Source of the DNA: Adiantum capillus-veneris
Lineage: Eukaryota > Streptophyta > Polypodiopsida > Polypodiales > Pteridaceae
Assembly: GCA_014529385.2 (NCBI GenBank)
Contig: CM043953.1
Coordinates: 89,332,342-89,396,341, forward strand
Direction: 5' to 3'
Length of the DNA stretch: 64,000 nucleotides
Below the pieces are notes generated by a model. The model did not search any database. It was not told the DNA's origin and saw only the letters and a list, made by a program, of their open reading frames with translations. Position numbers and translations under genes: made by a program. This document shows positions 20,136 through 30,904 of this stretch, piece after piece; the first letter of the stretch is position 1; each line of letters opens with the position of its first letter.

Positions 20136-23100
20136 TCAAGAGATGGGAGGAGGGAAGAGCCACACAGGTGGACAGTAGTGCCATCTGAGCACCCCCTAGA
20201 CTATGGTGTAGAAAGGCCCAGGGCGCCAGAGTCGAAGGAAAGCCTCACGGCGCTCCCACATGCGGTCGGAGCTACCCTGTAGTCCCTCAAGCTGTCGTCT
20301 GAGAGTATGGATCAGCTCTAGCCAAAAGTCACGAACAGTCTCTGCTGGTGGCATAGGGCGAGCCTCAAAGATGCGGGAACAGTGGGCCCGCCAGATGAAC
20401 TAAAGTGTCAAGCCACTGATGAGCTCCCAACACTCCTCTCTCTCACTGCACCACTCCTGTGGAGTAAGCTCTGTAGCACGCTGAAGTGTAGGTCGCCCCC
20501 CCTACATCACTATCATTCTGCTGGTGGAAGATAGCTCAAACTGAAGTGCCGGGCCCGTGAGTGTGGACCAGGCCGCGCTGCCCCCCAAGTGTATTGTCGA
20601 GCCCTGGAGAGAGTAGGCATCAGCCGAAGAACTCGTAGCCACACCTGTTGGGCCGAGGGACAGTCTCAAAGACAATGACGCTGACTCTCCACCAACTGGT
20701 CACAGGCTGCACATGCGGCCGAGAGACCACTATGCACAAGCCAACTCCCCACTGTTGTGGCTCTGTGTGCAACCAGCCACTGAAACAGAGTGACGCGCCT
20801 CGGGTGTCTAGAGTCCCACAGCCTCTGCCAAAAGGCTGCCAAGAACTCGACTGTGAGGCCCTCCTCCTGCCAATGACGTGCTGCAGCGGGGCGGGCCTCT
20901 CTCTGTGCTGCAAGTATATGACGTCCAAGCCGAATAGTGTACTGAAAGAAGGGGACTCCTGGCCAGTCTGCAGAAGAGAAGAGGTCCCTCCATAGCCACT
21001 CACCAGGATCCCACTGTACTCATGCCAGTGGACAACACTCCCAAGCCCATAGCCTCTAGTGTCCAGTCTCAAGAGCTGCTGGGTCAGGGTCTATGACGCA
21101 AGTCCTCCCACAGATGCCCACAACTCGGATCCTCTGGAAACAGCACTCTGCTACCTGCGGGGCCTCTACTGCAACTCGCTGTAGTTGTCCCCCACCGTGA
21201 AGCTCGAAGAACAGGGCTGGGACAGTCTCTGAGCAGGCCTTGACTGAAATGAGAACCTCCAGTCGTGTGAAGGCTCCCATCCACCGAGGTGCTACTGGCT
21301 CGAGAGGCGTGAGCCACTCAGTTGGAACTGACTCTGAGATGTCCTGACACATGCTCTGCACCCCTCTCATGCCCTGCAGCTGGAAACCCTACACCTCCTC
21401 TGAAAAACCTGTGAACTCTAGCCAGTCACCTAGAGAGCGCGTTGGACCTGCTGCCATGGGACCCCAAGAAACATGAGGCCGACTCCCAACCAAGTGGCCT
21501 CTCTAAGTGCAAACCATGGGGTTCCAGACGAGGGGCTGCCGTAAGCGCTCCTCCGTGCACGTCGGTTGTCTCTGCTCTAGGCCACGCCGTAAGAGCTCCA
21601 AGATCGAAGCAAACTCACAGCGAAGCGGTCCTCTAGTCTCCTGCTCAAACCAACTCGGCACAACTCTGTAAAGATCCGTCTGGTCGAAGGTTGCCAAGGG
21701 CCTCCTGACTGAGGCACCCTGGCATGAAGTCTCTGTAGCAAGAACTCCTTCCAGGGCTCCTCGCCTGGAAGAAGTCCTCTGACGACGAACTTCCCAAGAA
21801 TGGCTCTGCTCTGCTGTGCTAGATCAATGATCCCAAGCCCTCTCTGAGAACAAGGAAGTGTGATGACCGACCAAGCCACCTTGGATCGGGCAATCTGAGT
21901 GTCACGACCTGACCAAAGGAAGTTCCTGATCAGCCTCTCTACCTAGCTGATACAAGAACTCGAGAAGATCCAACAAGAAGTGATGTACCACATAGTCGCC
22001 AACAACACTTGGTTGGCAACTAGTACTCTACCAGTCAGCGAAAGTCGTTCTGAGCTCCAATGTAACAGCTTTCTCCTGATGGATAGGAGAAGAGGAGCAA
22101 TCTGCTGCTCGGGGGACAAGTCCAAACCAGCCTGACAACCCAAGTACCAAACTGCAGTCCCTGGGAGAATCCACCTGAAACCCTCTCCTGGCATCCAATC
22201 TGGCACAGGAGCACTGCCAACCGAGAAAGCCACTGTCTTTCTCCAGTTGATCAGTGCGCCCGATACACAACAGAAGGTCTCCAAAGCCTGCTCACATCTG
22301 TGTAGATTGGCCTCATGGCCCTCTAAGTACAAGGCTGAGTCGTCGGCAAACTCAGCGTCCAGAAGCTCATCTCCCCGAATAGGGAGTGCTAAGCCCCTCA
22401 GACCAACCTACTGTGACACCAAAAATCTGCTCATCGCCTCCGCATAGAACAGAAAGAGAAAGGGGGCAAGAGGACAACCCTGTCTGACCGATCGTGTGAG
22501 CATGAAGCGCTCACCTCTACCTCCTGCCAAAAGCACCTGACTGTGAGCCTGTCTGTACAAAGTTGACACCCCTCTGATCCAAGCATCTAGGAAGCCCATC
22601 CTGCATAGAGTGCCCTCTAGAAAGTCCCAGTCAACTCTGTCGTATGCCTTCTCAAAATCGAGAAGAAGAATCACAAGGTCCTCCCCACGAAGCCGTGCCA
22701 GGGCAGAAGCCTCCCGGAAAGTGAAGATGTTGTCAAGGATACTGCGTTCCTTGACAATACATGTCTGAGTCCCATTTATAAGGCTCTCCAAAAGTGGCTG
22801 AATCCTCAAACTCATAGCCTTGGCAAGAATTTTGTAGGCTAAGTTGAGGATGGTGATGGGGCGCCACTGTCGAATCTCATCCAAGGAGCCACCCTCCTTT
22901 GGAATGAGGTAAATCAGGCCCTCATTCATGCTATCCGGCATCACTCCTGTGTGCAGAATGTACTGAAAGGCACTACAAAGATCTGGGCCAAGCAGGTCCC
23001 AGTACTCCAAGAAGAAGCTGGGAGTCAGCCCATCCTCACCTGGACAGCTACCACGAGGGAAGGCCCTAAGAGCCGTGTGCAGCTCCTCAAGCTGAAGAGG

Positions 23101-24489
23101 CATCTCTAGCCGCTGGCGCATCTCCTCAGTCACAAGACAAGGCATCTGTGCCCAAACTTGCTCCCTGCATGCATCCTGCCGCTCTGACTGGGGCTCAGCC
23201 GACAGTAACTCACGGTAAAAGTCAGTAGCAACTGCACGCATATCCTCGGGCTCACAAACAACTGACCCATAGAGTCTCCTCAACTGATTGACCTTGGCAT
23301 GCGAGTGCCGAGGTCCCACTGTCTCAAAAAAAACACCTGTCACTCTGTCACCCACCTGAGTCCACTGAGATGCCTGTCGGTGAAAGGCAAACTCATGACG
23401 CCTCTCCTCTGTGCAAGCAAGCTCCTGTCGAGCCTGCTGTAACTGCTCCTCCAACCATGGACTGTCTGGATGCTGCTCCTGCATCCTCTGTAGTGAAGCA
23501 ATGCCTCGTCTGAGATGCTGCTCCTCCTCTCTCGCTGCAGCCCGTCGAGCCAGAGACTCCTGGAGAAAAAAGTGGCTAAGCTGAGCTAGGCCTAAGGCCA
23601 CTCTGTCTGCAGGTAGAGCCTGGATGTCCATGCCCTCTGTCCAGAGAGCCTCTACCCTCTCTCTGAGTGCTGAGTCCAACAAGACCCGCTCTGGGATGCG
23701 AAGCACCGTGCTCCCACTCCTCTGCCTGTCTGCCACTGTGAGGATCACTGGTGCATGGTCCGAGAAGGATGTCCCTGCCAGGATGCCCACTGATCCCCCC
23801 AAGTCACTGAAGTGGTCACTAGTGTAGAAGCGATGTATGCGCGATAGATTCACTCCTCCCACTTTGCGGTCCGATCTAGAGAAGGCAAGACTCGCTAGAG
23901 ACCTCACAAAGCTAGAGTGCTGCCATGTATCCGAGACCCTCAAAGTCATACACAACGTCTCCCAAGCTGCTAACTCGACTCCATGCACAGTAGCATGGCT
24001 GTCTCCAATCCTGTCAGAAGGGTCCTCCAACATGTTGAAGTCCCCTCCTACACACCAATGGTCAGCCTGTGGCAAAGACTCAACAATCTGTGACCAAAAC
24101 TCTGCACAAGCACTCGCCACAATGGGCGCATAGATGTTCAGGAAGCCCACAAGGCCACCCTGAACCTGCATAGTAATCCACTGAGCCCTGCCTGGCACAA
24201 TAATCCCTCTGTCCACAATGGCCTGCTGCAATGAGTCCGCAATAGTCATACATACCTCACCCTGGATGCCTCCAGGTCCAAAAGCAGCTGACCAAAAGGT
24301 ATCATATCGTCCACGCAAAATCTGACCGCATCGCCGAATGTGGCTCTCAAACAGATGGTGCTCCTGAAGCATAAGGAGATCAATCTCTCCTCCCACAAGG
24401 CAACGTTGAAGCTCCTGACGCAATCGGCCCCGCTGTCGCTGAAACTGGGGCCCACCTAGTCCCTGCACGTTCCACGAGACGATCCTCAT
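20136..24489 (-). pseudogene. LINE C ORF2: endonuclease, reverse transcriptase, zf-RVT
   Basis: The ATG at 24487-24489 opens MRIVSWNVQGLGGPQF, and 693 codons are open to a TAG near 22408. The endonuclease part keeps RGRYDTFWSAAFGPGG, FNMLEDPSDR and SFSDHAPVILT. The reverse transcriptase part has QWRPITILN, LLLDFEKAYDRVDWDFL and RQGCPLAPFLF. The stop at 22408 (SQ then TAG where LINE A has CAG) and another near 21943 (CIS-stop, where LINE A reads SQVQRL) interrupt the same frame, which resumes with EFADDS. A one-base deletion near 21595 and later shifts break the zf-RVT end. It is the best preserved endonuclease domain of the three LINEs. Confidence 0.92.
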
Positions 24490-26379
24490 GGGGAGCGAGA
24501 GAGAACAGATGCTGCCGCAGCAGCAAGACGTGCGATCTTCGAGGCTGGCTTGGATGGGGAGTAATCCGCATCCGAGCGTCCTCTAGATAGGCAAGACTAC
24601 AGTGAGTGCCTAGCCCAAGCCCAAGCAGAGCGAGCCGTGCGTAAAGCAACCTCCTCTGTCCAGGAGTCCTCATGAATGTATACATAGCAAGGCAAACACT
24701 GCATATCAGCAAAAAAGTACACCACAATGTGCCTACATCCTGCTCGGTGTCACCGCAAACTTGGCCAGTGGCCACAAAGTCTGCAACAAATCTGTAACTC
24801 CAAGTTCTCCCATGTGGTGAGAGAACTCGAGAACCTGTGTATGCAACCATCCCACCACTGAGTCGAGGGACCACTCTCTCTCGGCCCTACCACAGAGGGG
24901 GAAGGAGAAACCAACTGCTGAGTCCAAGGCCTCTGTCCCCCTAGCGGTGAGGAACAAAGCATGAACCCTAAAGCAGTCTGCCTCGTGGTCTGCTACGGAA
25001 TCGCCGAGAAAGAGAGTGAACCCGTATTTGAAGAAATCCCAGCGGCGTCGGAGGTCAATGCTCGTCAGACCACGAGGGATAGCTGCAAGGGAAGATGTCT
25101 AAATCTGCAGAGGGGGCCGCAAGAAGGGTTGACCCTCTCTCGCTAGGCGACTCGTGGCAAAGGCACTGCCAAGAGATCTCCTAGCCGCCGGCGAGGGACC
25201 AATCTTCTGAGTCGACTGTGGAACTGGAGCAGGAGGAGGGGGAGAAGGAGCTGGGGGAGGCGGAGGGGAAGAGGAGCCGGGTGGGGTGACAGAGTTAGAG
25301 GGGCGAGGAGGGGAGTGGATGGGAGCAGAGGGCGGGGGGGAGGATGAGGAGGAGGAGGGGAACTCTAAAGGGGGGGCGGCTGGCGAGGGTGAAGCGGAGG
25401 TGGAGGCTGGCGTAGGGGGCTCCTTCTGCTCAAGAGGACCAAAGCGGTTCCCCGTGGGAACCCACTACTGCTGAGTAGGCACCTGAGAGCCACTCTGAGT
25501 GCCAGGCTGTCGCTGTAGTCCCTGGCGTCGACGGGCACGGGCCTGCTGCCATCCCTCCTCCGCTGGAGCCCCAGGCTCGGAGGGTGGCTTTGAATTTGTG
25601 CGTTGTGCCACTGGCTGTGGCTGCAGCCCAGCCTTGGCAGGCTAGGGCTGAGGCTGAGGTGCAGGTCGTGACCTCCTCCGTGGACAGGCCTTCGCTAGGC
25701 AGCCCTATCTGTCTGCAAATGAAGCACTGGTTTGGAAGGCCCGAGTACTCCACACTCTGTCTAAACCAACCCCCACTCACCCGAGGCAGAAGAATGACCT
25801 TCGGGAGCGTGTGGGTATCTCTGACCAAAACTCGAACTGAGGGAATGCCAGCCGCCTTGGCAGCTTACTGATGCTACCGTACGAGGTGTCTCCAGGACAG
25901 TCCCGATGGCGGAGCCAATCCTGGAAAGAAGTGGTAGGTACTCCCTCCGTAAACCCGGAAAGCAGACTGAGATGGGGATGTCTGCCTCCTCTACTAGCAC
26001 ATCCGAAGCCGGGTCAAAACCATGTCTCCACTGTCGAAAGTGGGCGCGTGATGCTCGGATGGCCAGTGGACTCATAGCTATGACCTTGGAAGCCATCTCG
26101 GAGGTCTCGCACTCGATCTGGTAGTACCCCCGTCCGAGAATCTGGACATCCAAGATCTTGCCCACCTCTACGAGAAGGCAGGCTTGGAGAAGGTCTCGCA
26201 GCTTTCCTCTGCTAGGACGGGTGCCGAGAATTTTGCAGATGACCGAAGTCGCCTGCAAACGCTCTACCTCAGCGGCTCCCTTGCTCTGTTGGCGATAGAG
26301 CAAGTCGAATGGTGGGCTCAGTGGGGTCGGGCGAGGGGGCTTCTGGCGAGTCCCTCTGTGGCAAAGCTGGAGCCTCCAT
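24486..26379 (-). pseudogene. LINE C ORF1: DUF4283 / zinc-knuckle protein
   Basis: The ATG at 26377-26379 matches the LINE A ORF1 start (MEAPA). The DUF4283-like core is readable at 25761-26303 (VERLQATSVICKIL, ILGRGYYQIECETSEMASK). The knuckle begins CFICRQIG near 25720 but is then disrupted. The C-terminal region (for example AVGFSFPLCGRAEREWSLD, 24733-24957) is split over several frames. Its stop TCA/TGA (24486-24488) overlaps the ORF2 ATG as ATGA, exactly as in LINE A. Confidence 0.82.
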
Positions 26380-26851
26380 CTGTGTCTACTGTTGTGTCAT
26401 AAGAAGAGGTCGACGGGCGGACGCTGCAATCAGGCGCAGGAGACACTGCCCCAAAAACGAAGCAATGCCGAGGAGGCTGAACTGCAGCGGATGACGAGGA
26501 GAAACCGAGGCGGGGGGAGGGGGGGGGGGGGTGGGGTAGGGTAGGGGGCAAGGCTGGCGGCAGCACGAGGAGGGGGTGGGGTAGGGGAAGGCAAGCGGGC
26601 AGCGCGTGGGACGCGTTGGGCAGGGGGGTAGGCTGCGCACAGCTCAGGACAGGTGGCTGGCAGGCAACGCGCGGGACGCTCTGGGCAAGTGGGCAAGCTG
26701 CACACAGCTCAGGACGGGGCAACGCGCGCAGGGCAAAAGGGGCAGGCAGGCAGTGGGGCTGCGCACAGCAGGGCAGCGGGTGGGGGGGTGTGGAAGCTGG
26801 AATGCGATGGCGAGGGAGAGGAGAGCAGCAACGAGCCTTCACTCGTGCGCC

Positions 26852-26864
26852 ACAGCGAGCTCTT
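26852..26864. repeat. Right target duplication of LINE C
   Basis: This is the second copy of ACAGCGAGCTCTT, directly before gag resumes with CAAGAGGAGAAA. Confidence 0.93.
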
Positions 26865-27999
26865 CAAGAGGAGAAATCAATCTCTCTCAGACAGGAGAAG
26901 GCCCCACATCACGAGGCTTTGGATCAAATCAAGAGGGAGCTAGAAGAGTTTCGGTCTCAGCAAGAGACTAAGGCTATGGTATGGTGCAGCTCGTGTCGCT
27001 CTCCCGGACACCCTCCACATGACTGTCCCCTTCGGGCTTATTGCCACTTCTGCGAAAAGTCTGGGCATGAGGACAAGGACTGCTACTACCTCAAGGGATT
27101 GCGACAAATAAAGCAAAGTCTTGGTCCTTCTCTTCAACAAGGGCCAGCACCTGCATCCAACATGGTTTCTCCCTATGGCTATCCACACTATATGCCACCT
27201 TTGCTGACAGCCCCTCCTATGCAAGGTATGTAGATCACTTTTCCCTCTCAGAGCTTTTATCATATCCATGCTCCCTCATCACCTCAAAGCTTCTATGCCT
27301 CCACCTCCAACTCAATGCACCAGAAGCAAGGACCACCTCGCCCTTCGATTCGCCCTTTGAATCGGCCCATTTTGTGCTACAGATGCGGGGAATATGGGCA
27401 TTACCAAAGCAAATGCTCCCTGCCAGAAGGGTCCCCTCCCTGCCGTCATTGCCCCGAAACGAAGGATCACTACAGTAAGGATCGCCCTAAAATTTGTCCA
27501 TCCACGACTTCAAACCCAAGTCAAAGCTAGAAAGAATTTGCCTTTCCCAAGCTCAATTTCATAGCAGTTAGCACCGTTTCTCAACCGCCCCCTTCTATCC
27601 ACGTGGTTACCCCTAAAAATAAGCCGCCACAGTTGGCATAGGAGCCATTGGGCGTCCTCATCCGGGCCCAGAGAGCCGCTCTCGGTCTTAGCATTCCAGC
27701 AAGTTCAACTCCCCCACACGTTCTCACACCAGTGGATACCCTGCCTTTAGCTGTGAACAAGCCATCCCCCAGTGCCATGAAAGAATCCAAATCTTTGCTC
27801 TCCGATATTGATGAAGCTTTCTTGGAAGCAGTTTCCAATCTACAAAAGATCAAGGTACCCGAGAAACCACTGGTAGAACAGGAAAAGCTTACAGCAGAGA
27901 CAGTCTTGAAGAACACCTTCCAACAAGTGTCCCTCTATGACATCCTGCGACTAGATGCATATTTTAGAAGTAACACCCTTGCTGTTATTTAGTCACTTT
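26865..27999 (+). pseudogene. Gag, C-terminal part with three zinc knuckles
   Basis: The same frame as 19113 continues here. Two adjacent CCHC knuckles (CSSCRSPGHPPHDC and CHFCEKSGHEDKDC) and, after a Pro/Tyr-rich spacer, a third (CYRCGEYGHYQSKC, near 27379-27420) would bind element RNA as the nucleocapsid part. A cysteine/histidine cluster follows (CRHCPETKDHYSKD). Stops in this frame at about 27231, 27528, 27640 and 27990 are all TAG and could come from CAG codons. The region 27648-27992 is a linker with no recognised domain, leading to protease. Confidence 0.85.
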
Positions 28000-28034
28000 A
28001 CCTCGGAGTAAGTCCTAGAGGCGAGCACCTCCCG

Positions 28035-29165
28035 GTGCGACCATCAGAGTCCTATATGATATCCAATCCCGCTGCTCCACTCACTGATTATAGAAGCCCT
28101 CGCCTGACAGTGTCCGTGTTGGGTCGGCAATTCTCAGGAGTGATAGTGGATGGTGGATCTGGCATCAACCTGATGCCCGAGTTCACTATGTTAGCTCTAG
28201 GTCTACAGCCTACTCGACCTGCTCCCTTTACAGTTACATTGGCCGACCAGCGGATAGTCTACCCAGTGGGCATAGTGGAGATGCAGGTACAAGACTTTAT
28301 TTTCAACTTGGATTTTGTTGTGGTTCGTCTTCCCCAGGTTGAGGGCGGATTTCCTTTGCTCATTGGAAGACCATGGCTGCGACACACTAAAGCACTTCAT
28401 GATTGGGGAAACGATGCAATGTGGATACACACTTCTGGCTCCCTGATGCAACCCATTTTCTTAGAAGGAGGTATGGATCTCGTGGTGCAGCAAGTTTCTT
28501 TGTCAATGGAAACCAACCATGAACAAGAACAGCCTACTACACCTGAAGGGTCAGACGAAGATCTGTTGGAGTGGTTGGAGGCTACCAAATCTACGCCTTG
28601 TTATGGAGTCTCTATTCACTCTTTGCTTGAAGGTACACCCTCTTCACATGTTTCCACAGACACTAAACCAAATGAGCCAGCTCAAAAGTTGAAGGTCACA
28701 GATGCTACTCCTGATGCGCTCTTGGTGAAAGCCTTTGAATTTGGTGAGCCTATGAAGAAGCATGGAAGCGGGAAGAAATCTCCTCTACAGGAGTTCACCA
28801 CCCCTCAAACATCAACACCTTTGGTGTCTGCTTCTCCGACCAGAACAAAGCTCTCCTCTGCGTCTAGCAAACTCCCTTCACAGAGCCCGTCCTACTTGCT
28901 GAATTGCTTGCTGAATCTCAAGATCACGATAGTTGTCTTGTTCATGATAGCTGTCTGCTCTGTACTTGCCCCTATCTACCCCTATCCCCTCGACCCTACA
29001 CACAATCAGAATGCCCACATCCTTAGGGTTCACACGAGTTGTGGCAATAAGGGGACTCTGCTGCATACCAACTCACGCCCTGTAGAACCAGCTCAACCCT
29101 CTGCCTACTCACCCTCCTACCCCCTACTCACCCCTCATCCTACCCACCCCCTCCCTTGCCTTTGA
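28035..29165 (+). pseudogene. Retroviral-type aspartic protease
   Basis: A 376-codon open stretch in the gag frame. It shows a retropepsin-like fold signature: SVLGRQFSGVIVDGGSGINL, where DGGSG stands in the DTGA/DSGA catalytic position, and later FPLLIGRPWLRHTKALHDWG, the usual ILG/IGR-W block of plant gypsy proteases. The protease would cut the Gag-Pol polyprotein. The catalytic motif has Gly for Ser/Thr after Asp, which may reduce activity; many plant gypsy relatives show variation here. The last 100 codons are Ser/Thr/Pro-rich, then enter the C-rich tract. No reverse transcriptase follows, although pol would normally continue. Confidence 0.82.
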
Positions 29166-29960
29166 CCCTACCCTCCCCCTCACACCCCCTCACCCTAGTC
29201 CCCCTCACCAGTCCTCGCCCCTAGTCCCTCCCCCTTGCCCCCCTCACCAGCCCTCGCCACTACCCTCCCCCTCACACCCCCTCGGCCCCCTACCCACCCC
29301 TCGCCCTAGTCCCTCCCCCTCACCAGCCCTCGTCCCTACCCCCCTCGCCCCTAGTCCCCCTCATCATCCCTCGCCCCTACCCCCCTCGCCCTAGCCCCCC
29401 CTCACTTGCCCTCGCCCTTGCCCTCCCCCTACTCGCCCCTACCAACCCCCTCCCTTTGCCCTCGCCCCTACCCACACCCCCTACTACCCAACCCTCGTCC
29501 CTATCTTCTCCCATCTCGCCCCTATCTTCTCCCAACTCGCCCCTACCCACCACTCACACACTCTCGCCCCTACCCACCCCCTCTCTTGCCCTCGCCCTTG
29601 CCCTCCCTCTACTCGCCCCTACCCACCCCTCTCTTGCCCTCGCCCTTGCCCTCCCCCTACTCGGCCCTACCCACCCCTCTCTTGCCCTCGCCCCTACCCA
29701 CCCCCTACCTACCCTCGCCCCCTACCTACCCCTCGCCCTCACCATATCTAGGCCTCGCCCTCTACCTACCCCTCGCCCTCACCATATCTAGGCCTCGCCC
29801 TCGCCCTCGCCCTACCTACCCCTCGCCCTCACCCTATCTAGGCCTCGCCCTCATCCTAGCTACCTAGGCCTCGCCCTCGCCCTCCCCCTACCTACCCCTC
29901 GCCCTCGCCCTACCTACCTAAGCCTCGCCCCCTGCCTACTACCTACCCACCCCTCAGCTT
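29095..29960 (+). repeat. C-rich tandem tract (CCCTCGCCCCTACC-like)
   Basis: About 860 bp of imperfect short repeats built from CCCTCGCC, CCCTACC and ACCCACCCC with almost no G in long stretches. Larger sub-repeats are seen (for example CTCACCATATCTAGGCCTCG at 29737-29860). The opposite strand is G-rich with frequent GGG runs. Open frames here are artefacts of the missing stop codons. The tract sits between protease and the DGAT2 fragment. Confidence 0.9.
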
Positions 29961-29983
29961 TCAAGCATTCACCTGGTTTCCTT

Positions 29984-30409
29984 GTGGCTTTCAAGCATTC
30001 ACCTCGTTGCCATCCCGTTGTTGTTAATGCTTTTCATTCTGCCATCATGATGGAGCTTAATCTTATTTGCGGTGTTACTCCACCTTATGGTCATCCCTCT
30101 TTTCGAGAACAGTGTTATGCAAAAAGTGTTGCAAGGTTTATTTGCAAGCATGGACCAGGTCATTTTTCTCTCACTATGGTTATCAAAGATAAAGATGTGC
30201 TCAAAGATAAAGATGTGTTGGATCCAAACCGAGCATATCTCTTTGTAGTAGAGCCTCATTCTATTTTGCCAATTGGGATTCTTGGACTATGCAATCATAC
30301 TAGGTTCTCGCCTATTCAAAGGCTTAAGGCGTTTGCAAGCAGTGCAGTGTTTTTAAACCCACTTTTGAGGCATGTAAGGTCATGGTTGGGCCTCACACCT
30401 GCTTCATGA
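29984..30409 (+). pseudogene. DGAT2: Captured fragment of diacylglycerol acyltransferase 2
   Basis: DGAT2 makes triacylglycerol from diacylglycerol and acyl-CoA in the endoplasmic reticulum. The 141-codon frame contains SVARFICKHGPGHFSLTM, DPNRAYLFVVEPHSILPIG and LKAFASSAVFLNPLLRHV followed by RSWLGLTPAS. These match the plant DGAT2 N-terminal catalytic region, including the plant-type EPHS version of the HPHG active-site motif. No intron interrupts the roughly 100 matching residues, and the frame ends at TGA where the family normally has Arg-Lys (so AGA to TGA is likely). A nearly exact 18-bp duplication (KDKDVLKDKDVL) is present. It lies inside an LTR element between protease and the 3' LTR, so it is a transduced host piece, not a working gene. 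Confidence 0.88.
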
Positions 30410-30503
30410 AAGACATACAGATGCGGAACCTACTAGTTTTCTTTCAAGTTTTTTTCAGTATTTCCTCTCACTGAGGCGGTGAACGGTCTTGTGGTGGGAA
30501 ACT

Positions 30504-30904
30504 TGTAGCAGGCTACAGTGTCACTTTCACAGGAGACAAGTTACAGTTAGCCGAGGTTGGTTCACACCGGAATGGACGGACTCTCTTGGCTGGGCAGTGA
30601 CACGTGGGAGGGGATATGGACGGTGGTCTAGTGGACATCGTGGCCAGGTCACCACCACTCAGTTCTCAGTTGGGGATAGATTTAGATGGCTGACATTTAT
30701 GAGCCGTTGGTGTCTCTTTATGATTATACATATGGGTAGCAGTTGTTGGGTCATGGGATCATCTTCTAGATATATGGTCCAACGTAGTCTTCTAGAGTGA
30801 GTCTATACACAGAGCACGTCTTCACCATCCCTGCACATCTGAGCCTCGACACCCCATTGTACTTGAGAGTCCTGGGCTGGAGCTGAGTGTGCTCCCACGC
30901 CAAA
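30504..30904 (+). repeat. 3' LTR of the gag-pro element, truncated
   Basis: It matches 18185-18590. A purine-rich GTGGTGGGAAAC precedes it. The remaining 190 bp of the LTR are missing and LINE B sequence follows at once. Confidence 0.85.

Larger units (their letters stand above)
19992..26851 (-). mobile_element. LINE C: full-length L1-type retrotransposon
   Basis: A 6.86 kb copy on the minus strand with a poly-A tail at its left end (T run 19991-20000), ORF2, ORF1 and a C-rich 5' UTR ending at 26851. It is inserted into gag with a perfect 12-13 bp duplication. The family is the same as LINE A. ORF2 keeps the endonuclease SDH block. Several stops and frameshifts, mostly in the C-terminal part, make it inactive. 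Confidence 0.95.
18185..30904 (+). mobile_element. Gag-protease LTR retrotransposon with captured DGAT2 fragment
   Basis: Left LTR 18185-18777 and partial right LTR 30504-30904 are about 96% identical by eye over their shared 400 bp, so the insertion is fairly recent. Between them lie a repeat-rich leader, one gag-protease reading frame, an 860-bp C-rich tandem tract and an intronless fragment of a host DGAT2 gene. No reverse transcriptase, RNase H or integrase is present. LINE C is inserted inside gag. The element sits in LINE B, and the right LTR end plus about 370 bp of LINE B were deleted at 30904. Orientation is plus, from the LTR order, the coding strand and the purine-rich stretch before 30504. 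Confidence 0.85.

Noticed and set aside
29406-29867. Two long Pro/Leu/Ser-rich frames
   Set aside because: The C-rich tandem tract contains almost no stop codons; the frames are repeat translations, not genes.
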